64,000 nucleotides of DNA from positions 5,295,832-5,359,831 of the forward strand of contig NC_079205.1 in the NCBI RefSeq assembly GCF_026745355.1, given 5' to 3'. The first letter of the stretch is position 1. Each line of letters begins with the position of its first letter. Of this stretch, positions 22,746 to 32,049 are shown in pieces. Source of the stretch: Beta vulgaris subsp. vulgaris (taxonomy: Eukaryota; Streptophyta; Magnoliopsida; Caryophyllales; Amaranthaceae). The notes under the pieces are model-generated. The model made no database searches. It worked only from the letters and a program-made list of their open reading frames with translations, and was not told the origin of the DNA. The translations under genes and the position numbers were made by a program.

Positions 22746-23120
22746 TTAACTTTCAGTAAGTAAATATTTTTCTGTTCTCTTCTCATAATAAAATATTTCT
22801 CTCTCCTGTCAGAATCTGTCAAATTCTGACGCGCGCATCAGAAAATCTGACACGCATGTAAGAAATCTGGCTTGTTATTTTTTTTTTTGCTTTTCTTGCA
22901 GCCATGCTGGAGCTTATCTCACAGCTCCAGCAAAAACAACGGGAATATAAGCAAAAAAATTAATTTTCGTCAAATGAGGCAGTGGGTCCCACTCCAATTA
23001 TTATAATTTCACTCGTTTCATACCATTTTTTTTTTCTAATCACCACATGATCTTTGTTTCAATCATCATTAAGATCAAGTATTTGATCTTATTTTTTTAA
23101 TCATCATTAAAGATGTTCTA
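22405..23120. repeat. Tandem duplication of ~360-390 bp
   Basis: 22,405-22,765 and 22,795-23,120 are head-to-tail copies. Both carry CTCTCCTGTCAGAATCTGTC, then CATGCTGGAGCTTATCTCAC and an ACCACATGATCTTTGTTTCA block, then a short GATCAAGTATTTGATCTTAT palindrome. The first copy overlaps the right arm end of the foldback element. Confidence 0.8.
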
Positions 23121-23277
23121 ACTTTCAGAAAGTAAAAACTATTTTAAAAAATGAAAGAGAAAGCAAATTTAATAAGACCTTATAGTCACAATACTATATT
23201 TTTATTATGTAGATTTTGCAAAATACTATTAAAATGAAAGTGAATAGTATAAAAGTCGAAATGATTTAAAAACTTAC

Positions 23278-23390
23278 CTCCAATAACTATCCAGCAACTG
23301 AATCGCCGCTGCCGTGCGCAACTTCCTGGCGGCTAGCAACGTGAAGAAAAAGGAGTGAAGTACTGCTCCCCTGTGCTCGGCAGTCGGCAC
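23278..23390 (-). promoter_or_regulatory. Putative 5' non-coding exon of copy a
   Basis: The minus strand reads ...TATTGGAG|GTAAGTTTTT with a consensus donor at 23,277. The ~110 bp before it are GC-richer than the surroundings and are conserved at 44,099-44,190 upstream of copy c (CCGCCAGGAAGT, CGGCAGTCGG on the plus strand). No ATG is conserved in it, so a spliced 5' untranslated leader is the simplest reading. The acceptor is not identified. Confidence 0.5.
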
Positions 23391-23419
23391 TGGGCAGTTA
23401 GACTTGTGACTGACGAGTT

Positions 23420-23429
23420 TATTTAAATA
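23420..23429 (-). promoter_or_regulatory. TATA-like box upstream of copy a
   Basis: TATTTAAATA, about 30-40 bp upstream of the conserved leader block. The same word stands at the same place upstream of copy c (44,225). Purine-rich DNA (pyrimidine-rich on the coding strand) lies beyond it at 23,430-23,570. Confidence 0.45.
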
Positions 23430-24562
23430 GAAAAAAGGGATGAAAGAGAAAAAGAGAGGAAAAAAACAAAGTACCTTACTTGGAATTGGGACTTTAATTC
23501 ATAGGAGAGAGGAAAAGAAAAAGCACTTGTTGAGAGTGACAGAGGAACGAGAAAAGAAAGGAAAGCATGGTGCTTTACTTAGAGCTATGGCGCACTTACT
23601 ATACGGTATAGTCTATACCCCTGGCTAAATCTTCCCATGATTAGTGATAATGAATTAAGAGCAGTGATAAAGCGCTAATCATGAACAGTTATCAAGGTCC
23701 ACTTATAAAGGTAAATGTGTAATTTAACAATTATAAAAAAAGGTAATTGCATTTCTATTTGTAATTGGACAATTATTAAGTTAACTCTTTGGAAGGAATT
23801 TGTGCACATACTTGGAGATCAACAACTTAATATTGAAGCTATTTTTTGTTCAATTCTTTTTGTATGTGGTCTATATGTAAAGAGCTTTCGTGGTACAATA
23901 TTGAACTACATGAATTATCAGCATTTTTATTTTATTTCATGTTTGAAATTGTCATATTAATATGTGATAGTGGTTTTCTGTGTATCTTGAAAACATAGGC
24001 CAGAAATATCTTACAGTAGGATTTACATAGGATAACAAAGTAGATGACTTAACTACTACTTTATCTACATGGTATACGCAAGATAATTATATTAATGTGT
24101 ATATTAAATTACACTATTTTTATTGAATAATTTTATCTTCTGAATTTATAATAATAAATTCGGTAAATTAGCGATAAAAAGGTTGTCTGGTTCCGCTCAA
24201 TTTCTTTCTCCTTACAGTCATCCATTGATATTTCGAATGCTACTCGGATCCGATTAGATACCTTTCATGCCGTGAGAAATGTAATTAAACATTTACTCTT
24301 TATTTTTTAAACTAAAATAAAGCTATACATGAATAAATAACTTTGAATCATCTTGGAGGTACAATATTGTCGAGTTATCGCCAATGCGTGTCATCTTAGC
24401 ATGTTGACGATATCATATATATAAAGCATGTCATTGTTGTCCAAAAAAAGACGGTTATTTTCCAAGGGGTTTCTGAATGTGAGTCTTGCAATCTTATGAA
24501 TGATGTAACCATTCCAAGGTATTATAAGTCTCGATCTCATATGATCTCTATATCATCAAATA

Positions 24563-24879
24563 CTCCCTCCGTTTCCTAAAGATCTTCCCTCTTTCCGTTT
24601 AAGGGTGTTTCCAAAAGATCTTCCCACTTTTGCTTTATTCCTTATTTGGCAAAACAAATTTCCCTATTTACCCTCTCATGTCACTATCATATGGTCCACC
24701 ATTACATTATTAATTCAATTTTACTCTCTTTCTCTCTCATACTTTAACCCTTTTTATTTGTTTATTTATCTTACCCCCTTTCTCTCTCCTATTTTACTCA
24801 CATCATGCCCCACACAACTTGATTTTCTTTGGTATCTGTAGGAACAGTAAGTGGGAAGATCTTTAGGAAACGGAGGGAG
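24563..24879. mobile_element. Stowaway-like MITE, 317 bp, with empty site in block II
   Basis: The ends CTCCCTCCGTTTCCTAAAGA and TCTTTAGGAAACGGAGGGAG are exact inverted copies of each other, flanked by TA on both sides. In block II the same flanks are joined around a single TA at 49,535 (ATCATCAAATAACCAATATT). The insertion therefore happened after the duplication, or at least only in this copy. Confidence 0.9.
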
Positions 24880-25715
24880 TAATCAATATTTATTTAATAG
24901 GATAAACTTATATCTTATTTTATTAACAGATTGTTAATTCGACTTACAATATGTGATAGAAGTGGTTCTTTAAAAATCAAAATGTTTCATGATCTTGCAC
25001 AACTAATTTTGGGATGCCCAGCTACGGATATAAAATTAATTAATACTTCAACAGGTTATCATCTATACAAATTAGCTCGCATTACTTTTGAATACACTGC
25101 ATAATTTATTTGCCTATAATTTCCTCTAGAAAATAATTGTATAATTGTTAAGTGTTCAATCCACATCATTCTTATACGGTTAACTACGTATTGCAAGTCG
25201 ATTGGGCTGAAGAGTGCATGTGGTTAACCAAGCACAATTAAGACAAATTACGTAGTTGATAAACTAGATATTTCATTTACTATCTTTGTTATTATATTGT
25301 TAAAGTATGAATATGTTTTCCCTTATATAAACTTTGTAAATAATTTTTCTATAAACTAATACTAAATGTAATTACGCAACTAATTAAATTCCAACAATGA
25401 TTTCGTACGCATCGTGTGTGCAGGTTGGTATTCAAAATCATAACGCATACAAAATTCAGTGAGATAGTATGTGTATAACTGGATTTAAAATTGAGAAAAG
25501 CAAAGGCCACGAACGAACGACAATTAGCTAAATCTATTAATATTGATTAAGTCATCATACATATACTTCAGAAAAGGTTCAGAAACCAAATCGAAGGACA
25601 TATAGATAATTGATTCTGAAAAAGCAAGAAGCAAAACTTCACTCACTCCATCGTCTCCATGCCAAATAAGTTGTTACATTAGTCTTTTTTGTTTTATTCT
25701 AAGATATCAGAATTT

Positions 25716-25989
25716 TCATTGAAGTGAAAGACCAAACTTATAGGTTTTGCTGGGATCACAATCGAAGTTATTGTCTCCTCCAAACCCATACTTGGTATTA
25801 TAGCCAGGATAGTCGCTACGTACAAATTTTACTTCTTGGCGTAAATTTAATCCTTGATCACTTCCAATCTTTGGTATATTCCACTCAAGAAAAAATCCAT
25901 TTGATTTCGAGGTGATGTGTATCTCACCATCTTCTCCGATCATCTTCTTTGCGTTCCTCAAGAAATATCTCACTAGCTTTCGATGTAAA
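25716..25989 (-). pseudogene. BMT5-like copy b: orphan exon 3
   Basis: It encodes the last 90 residues of the family (FLRNAKKMIGEDGEIHITSK, then YPGYNTKYGFGG) with an intact frame, a normal stop (25,716-25,718) and a proper acceptor (TTGGCAG|TTTACATC). It is closest to exon 3 of copy d, including the shared 5'-extended frame. No exon 1 or exon 2 lies between here and exon 3 of copy c at 40.7 kb. The intron-like DNA that should lead to exon 2 stops matching copy d near 29.27 kb. It is therefore a partial gene left by the duplication. The phase would allow splicing to an upstream exon 2, but the nearest (42.5 kb) lies beyond copy c's own exon 3. Confidence 0.85.
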
Positions 25990-26149
25990 CTGCCAAAATT
26001 AACAATGATGTTATGATGCCCATCAGACTCCAACGGGAAAACTGCCGACCCATTGTTCAAAAAAATTTGCTCCAAAATTAGAGTTGATTAGTCCTAATAT
26101 TTAGGAGTTAATGGCTAGTAGATAGTTTAGGTGGTTGTTTGGTATATAT

Positions 26150-26698
26150 GAAACTTGAATTTTTTTTTCGAAACAGAAACTCGATTTTCTTCGGCATAAG
26201 AGTCAAAATTTGAACATTTTAGAAAAAAAAATTATATATCATTAAAAATTTCAGAAAATTTCATTGCGCGAACATAATAATATTCTGGAAATGTGCGAAT
26301 ATTGTTAATCTAATCATGACCTATTAAGTTATTAGCGTTTTAAATTTATTTTAGTTTTTTCCCTTTTTCGTTTGGAGCTTCTCTTCTAAGTTATAAAAAA
26401 TTTATTAGATCGTAGTATTGTGTAGTTATAAGCCCATAATCGAATCCGCGCAATCTGTATGATAAATGGCACAAAATATTTTTTTCTTGACTATGGCTGT
26501 GGGAATTGGATATGGTAACCTGACTAACATCTTTTTGAGGGGAAAAAAAGGAGGAATTTGCCAAATATAGGCAGCTCTTAAATTTAGCAAATCAAAAATA
26601 CAAACACTATTTTGTAATTTAAGAAGAGAAGGGGGGCAAAATTGGCATTTCAAAAGAGGACACCATTGCTCCCCCTTATTCCCTTATATGATAGAGAT
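26150..26698 (-). mobile_element. Helitron-like remnant, block I copy
   Basis: Homologous to the element at 54,378-55,445. The minus-strand 5' end reads TCTCTATCATATAAGGG (26,698 downwards). The 3' hairpin present in block II is missing here, so this copy has lost its 3' terminus. Confidence 0.5.
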
Positions 26699-26707
26699 TA
26701 TGTCGAG

Positions 26708-27082
26708 TAGACCTGGTTATTTGGCGGGTCGGGTCAAGATCATTGCGGGTCATAAGCGGGTCGGGTCATAGGAGGGTCGCCTCATAAAGGGTCGGTAGCG
26801 GGCCGGGTCAAATGGGTAGAGGGCTTATAGCGGGCCGGTAATGGGAGGGTCGGTAAACGAGCAAGAAAAACAAGGAACAAAAAGAGCCAAAAGTAAGTAT
26901 AAATAAATGCGAATCTGAATATGTAATTATTTTTACAAAACTTATTTTATATTTTAAAATTATTGGGTTTCTTTGTTGACTCTATAATGGTCATATCCAA
27001 TAATGACCCTGTCCAATAAAAGTCCTGTAAAATTGACCTAACCCTTTAACCATTGGGCTACCCTGTCCAATAACCACGTCTA
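26708..27082. mobile_element. hAT-like MITE, 375 bp, with empty site in block II
   Basis: Inverted ends TAGACCTGGTTATT and TAGACGTGGTTATT (minus strand). The 8-bp flanking repeats are ATGTCGAG (26,700-26,707) and ATGTCAAG (27,083-27,090). An 8-bp duplication is the hAT signature. The interior near the left end is rich in GGGTCGGGTC-type repeats. In block II the flank ATTATGTCGAG continues directly into AAATAAAATTCCTC (55,446 onward), without the element. Confidence 0.75.
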
Positions 27083-27512
27083 ATGTCAAGTAATAGATAT
27101 CCTCATTATTTTCTGATTGAATAGTTATTTGGTGGACAGGAAGTGAGAAAAATAGAGGCAATAATGAAGAAATTGATTTACCTACCCTTCCCTTGGTTAA
27201 TCACGATTCCTACATAAATTCATATGAATTACAACTTCCCTTATGACTATCAAACAATATAAACTAATTTCTAAGTATTTCATAAGGAATTAAATTGGCA
27301 TAAATTGTAAATTCCTATGGGAAAATAATTCCCATAGCAACCAAACAAGCACTAAATCTGAGTCTGGATCATCTAGAGTTTTAATAAAACTCTACAAGCT
27401 AGGCAAAGTTGTATTTGAACTTTACATTTTAAAATCAAGGAATCATATTAGTTGGAAGGGAAAAATAAGGGGTGGATTTGGATGAGAATAAATAAGGGAA
27501 GTTTTTGGAAAG

Positions 27513-27518
<6 letters not shown>

Positions 27519-27606
<88 letters not shown>
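27519..27606. repeat. (TA)n microsatellite, block I
   Basis: About 40 TA units with one interruption. It corresponds to the shorter tract at 55,878-55,922 in block II. Confidence 0.95.
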
Positions 27607-27607
<1 letters not shown>

Positions 27608-27799
27608 ATGCGTCATTGATTTTTTATTAAATGGTTGATATTGCTCAAACTCTACCTTGTATAGTTATTTAAGAACTCTAGTTGATCCAAACACGTTTGA
27701 CTCTACCGACTACCGTGATCTTGTAAGTGCATAATGCCCCCCACATTTTAGACAACACTTACCTCAGTTTTAGGAACATAGGCTCCTAGTTAACTTAGG

Positions 27800-29260
27800 C
27801 TATGTTCAGTTCACCTTATTTTTGCTTATTTCAAATCTAATCATATCAGATTAGATCAGATCAGAAACAATAAGTTCAGATCAAATCAGATCATGCTTAT
27901 ATTTAAAAACTCATTATTATTATTATTAAATATCTTTCATTACATATTAGTAAACATTATAATAATTGAATATTAATAAAATACTCATTGAGACGAATCC
28001 AACAAAACCCCACATGACTATATTTTTTCTTATATATTGACAAAACCCCACATGACTATATCTTTCATTACATATTAGTAAAAATTATTTCTCATTGATA
28101 ATTTTTTCATCTGAACTTATCTGATCTGATCTTATTTTTTCTGATCTGAACTTATTTTTTCTGATCTGATCTGATCTGAATTGATCTGATTTACAAGATC
28201 TTATCTTTTATAAAATATATTATTACTTTGTAAATCATTATTAAGTATTACTATTATTATCATTTTATTTCTATTACAACTTTTACACAACTTTTATTAT
28301 TAATAAATAATTATTATTATTATCATTATTATAAGAACAACAATAATAATTATAATCATAATTATTATTATTACTAAAAATAATTATATAACTCAAGTCA
28401 TTTTATAAGAGCACTTATACAATGTTTCACATTTCCCTTAAAAAAAAGTTTCACACTTGAGAAGTCGGCAAATCAACTCTTTTTTTCCATATAAAATAAA
28501 ATAAGATATACAAACAACTATGACTTGAGCAAAAATAAAATAAATATCGTGCAACTTCAAATAGCTAGAGAGATTTGGAATTCGGTAGGAAGAGGTATAC
28601 CGAATCTAAATTTATAATTTGTATCTCACACTTAGCTTATTTTGAAATGTAATCCGAACTTAGTAGTTTCGTTGTCATGAATTTGAGATATCATATTTTA
28701 TATATTTCTTATTTTTGCGTCAATCTTATGTTCTTAACACGTGGCTTTTAATTTTCTATTATTTAATAACAACAAATAACTTAATATAATAATAACAATG
28801 ACATTTATAATGGTAACAACAAGATTAATAATAATTACCAATATTAATAATTAATAAGTACAACAACAACAATAATAATTCTTTTGAACAAATGTACTAG
28901 TAAATAATAATACTCCTTTGTATTTTTTTATCTTTCTCACTTAGAATCTTGACACTATTCACAATTAGAGATAATTTTTAGATTTTTCTCAATATATAAG
29001 AAAAAATATAGTCATGTGGGGTCTTGTTTGATTCGTCTCAATGAGTACTTTATTAATATTCAATTATTATAATTTTTATTAATATGTAGTGAAAGATATT
29101 TAATAATATAATGAGTTTTTAAATATAAGTATGATATAATCTGAACTGATCTGATCTGATCTGAACTTATTTTTTCTGATCTGATCTGAACTTATATTTT
29201 CTGATCTGATCTGATCTGATTAGATCTGAAATAAGCAAAAATAAGGTGAAGTGAACATAG
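27800..29260. mobile_element. TIR element rich in GATCT/GATCA repeats, long form
   Basis: Left end TATGTTCAGTTCACCTTATT and right end (minus strand) TATGTTCACTTCACCTTATT are near-perfect inverted repeats. They are followed on both sides by TTTGCTTATTTC and a run of GATCT/GATCA pentamers. The centre is AT-rich, with TAA/TTA trinucleotide runs and a second internal copy of the pentamer arms. Block II carries the same insertion at the same place as a ~380-bp form (56,110-56,488), so the family was present before the duplication. Confidence 0.75.
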
Positions 29261-29270
29261 CCTGAATTAA

Positions 29271-30751
29271 TGAAAATTCAGTTCAATTTAGACAAATCAG
29301 TTCAGTTGAGTTGCGTTCAAACAAGTTGTTTAGTTATTTTCTTCTTACAATTTCAATTTAGATTAGTTTGTACGAATTAAGTTTAATTCAGTCCAAAAGA
29401 ACAAAGCCTTACTCCCTGTGTCAAATTTTCCATTCTAAAAGATTTTCCAATGTATAAAAAAGACATAGTCATGTGTGGTCTTCTTTATTTCATTTGAATT
29501 AGTACATTACAAAAATTAAACGTTTATAATTTTTAATATAGTATAATTAAAGAAAAAATGTAAAATATAGTTTGGAATTAATATTTTGTCACATGCACGT
29601 GTCATAGTCTAATGGTAAGATCACATATATTCTCCCCGATATCCAAATTGTTTGGGCAGACCTATTCAAGATTCAAACTCGTTCTCACAAAATCACCGAT
29701 CATATTATCACATCGGAAGAGGAAAAAGAAAGGTCCTGACGAACGATGATAAGAAATTATTTCTTGATGCAACAGTCTTCCAATGGATTTATGCAACTGT
29801 CTATCTACGGTAACTTTCAGATTAGGTTAGGGTTGATGATATTAACCCAAAAATTAAAACAGACCAGGTTCATATAGGGGTTCTCAACCCGATTTTACTT
29901 GACCCGAACACGAACCGGACCTGATTGACAGGCCTACTCCTACTACATACTATTCTGGAACCTGATTCCACGACCATGGAGACGTGGAATTATTTGTGGT
30001 TCATTCCAAGACAGTAAAAACTCCAGGGTTATGACTCATGAGTAAGAGTTTTCAAACACCATTATCGAGGGTTTCTCGAATGTCTTCGTATATTGTCATC
30101 GACTCAAGGTTTTGGCAGATCAACTAAAGAATGTAGGAATGCTGGTTTCCAACAATTATCTTGTTCTTCAATTAGTTTGAGGTACATATATTCTAACAAG
30201 CTAGGGAGATACAAATCTAATATCTTTAAGCAAGAGTACATAAACTAGGATATGGAAGCAAAAAAATAATTAGCAAGTTTAATTTATCAAATACTATTTC
30301 GTTTAACCTAAAATTAGAAATATGGCTAAAATAAAATCGTAGAATTAAGATATTGCACTCAATCTTCATTGACTGTGCTAAAATTATAAGTTAAAAAACC
30401 TAAAACTTGGAAAAAATAGTTGTTCACCCACCATATTGGCAATAACTAACAATATCTATCTTTGCTTTGTCCGCATTATTTAGATTTGCGAGGTTTTCGC
30501 TAGTTAAAAGAAATGTACAGAATCGTGAATTGAATTGCCTACTATATATGAATCTTAAGATTTTAATATTTGAATCGCGTTTTTAATAACTTTGGTTCAA
30601 CATAATTTCCTTCAAATGTGGATGACTAAGCTAACAGTCAGCTCAACCTGCCCCTCCCCCTTTTTGGATGTCTTTGCTTTCTTCATGAGGGTAGGATCAT
30701 ATATACATTATGTGAAAACTATGGAAGGAAGGAAAAGGAAGGAAAAGGAAG
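29271..30751. other. Spacer, nothing recognised
   Basis: AT-rich DNA beyond the end of the block I/II similarity. No gene is supported. At 30,630-30,710 a CTTTGCTTTCTTCATGAGGG stretch is similar to 39,485-39,520 (CTTTGCTTTCTTCACGAGGG), probably a dispersed repeat. A GGAA run stands at 30,725-30,750. Confidence 0.4.
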
Positions 30752-31042
30752 TGATAGAGCATAAAACTATTCCCCGAATTCCAACCATCAACTTAACCTT
30801 TTGGTTGAGTTGGTCCTTTGACTTTGCATCAGAGCCAGCTTGACATAAAGGTCGTGGGTTCAAATCTCAACCACTCCTATTACATAAGTGGAATATTTAG
30901 CGCCAAGTATAAGGAAAACCATGTGTTCCATCCACACTTCAACTCCAATGGGCTCTTGCTTAAGGGGTCGTGATAGAGCATAAAACTATTCTTGGGACTC
31001 CAACCGTCAGCTTAAACTTTTGGTTGAGTTGGTCCTTTGACA
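30752..31042 (+). mobile_element. TRIM (terminal-repeat retrotransposon in miniature)
   Basis: Two 72-bp direct repeats, 30,752-30,823 and 30,971-31,042, begin TGATAGAGCATAAAACTATT. They end GGTTGAGTTGGTCCTTTGAC plus T or A, so the second has the canonical TG...CA ends. Directly after the first is a primer-site-like TTGCATCAGAGCC (near TGGTATCAGAGCC), and before the second a purine tract (TTAAGGGG). The ~147-bp interior has no coding capacity. This is the plan of a TRIM. A clear 5-bp target duplication is not seen. Confidence 0.75.
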
Positions 31043-32049
31043 TGGAGGTTGACCCTACGACCACACACGCTAGAAGAGAGAGACGCGGACAGTGATGTCG
31101 CAGGGGAAGCTAGGGAAATCTGGGGTTTTAGATAACTTTAATTTGTCCCTTAGTGATAACTTTTATCTATAAAGATGTGACTCATTTAAAGTTAGAAGTT
31201 TTGGCTTTTGTTAAAAATGACCAATTTTGATTCAAAAGTGACTCATCTTGGCAAAACAAGGTCAAACAAGAAGCCAATAATTGATGAACTCAGTGCATTG
31301 CTATAAGATAAGTAGGGGTGTAAGTGGACTACGAAAAGTCCAGAGTCCAATCCAGTCCAGTCAAAACTTGTCGGATTGGACTGGATTGAAAAATTTTCAG
31401 ACTGGACTCGGACTCAAATTTTCGAGTCCAAATATTTTTGGACTAGATTTGGAGTCATCCTTTTGGAGTCCAATAAGTCCAGTCCAGTCCAAAAATATTT
31501 TTATATATAATATATATTTAATACATATATAATGTATATATTAAAAAAAATTATTGATACTATTTTTAAAATTTTGGAGTTTTCAACCTTCCCACTCTAA
31601 ATATTTCAACTAGCGCCATACAATTTTACTTGGCACCAGACTATTGCACTTAGCTCCATTTGTTGAATAAGTAAATTATACTAGTAGTACTGCAGTAGCC
31701 AGTAGTAGCCGATTGGACTGGAAAAAAGATATAATAATTGAAGTTGTGGGTATTCATAAAATGTTATCACTAAGGGACAAATTAAATGAGTAGTAGCCAC
31801 ATTTAAAATTAAAGTTAGAAAGCTTTCAATCTAATTTGTGGGTATTCATAATTGAATAAGATGTCAAATGCTCAAGCATCTCAAAAAATGTTGTGAATCA
31901 TTGAATCTAAATCGGGAAAAAAGATATAATAATCGGACTGGACTGGATTCGGACTCAAGAAAACATTATCGGACTGGATTGGACTGGACTCAAAAAATAT
32001 TTGGATCGGACTTGGACTCAATTTCTCGAGTGCAAAAAACTTTGGACTG

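Larger units (their letters stand above)
20697..23277 (-). other. Putative 5' intron and spacer of copy a
   Basis: Between the original ATG of copy a and the putative 5' exon. It contains AT-rich degenerate repeats of the type TTTCAATTCACAA (20,930-21,170), shared with copy c (43,500-43,700). It also holds a large foldback element and a tandem duplication, both listed separately. Confidence 0.5.
16210..29270 (-). repeat. Segmental duplication, block I (copies a and b)
   Basis: This block matches 40,340-56,500 (block II) in the same orientation, broken by different insertions. The pairs are exon 3 of copy a/copy c, exon 2, exon 1, the 5' leader region (~23.28/~44.10 kb), then exon 3 of copy b/copy d with long flanks (23.74-27.8 kb against 48.76-56.1 kb). 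Shared stretches include GTCGAGTTATCG at 24,369/49,369, a (TA)n tract in both, and CCACATTTTAGACAACACTT at 27,739 and 56,052. Similarity stops near 29,270, inside what is the second intron in copy d. Confidence 0.85.

Noticed and set aside
30835..30880. GTCGTGGGTTCAAATCTCAA, tRNA-like B box
   Set aside because: It lies within the interior of the TRIM element. No cloverleaf can be formed.
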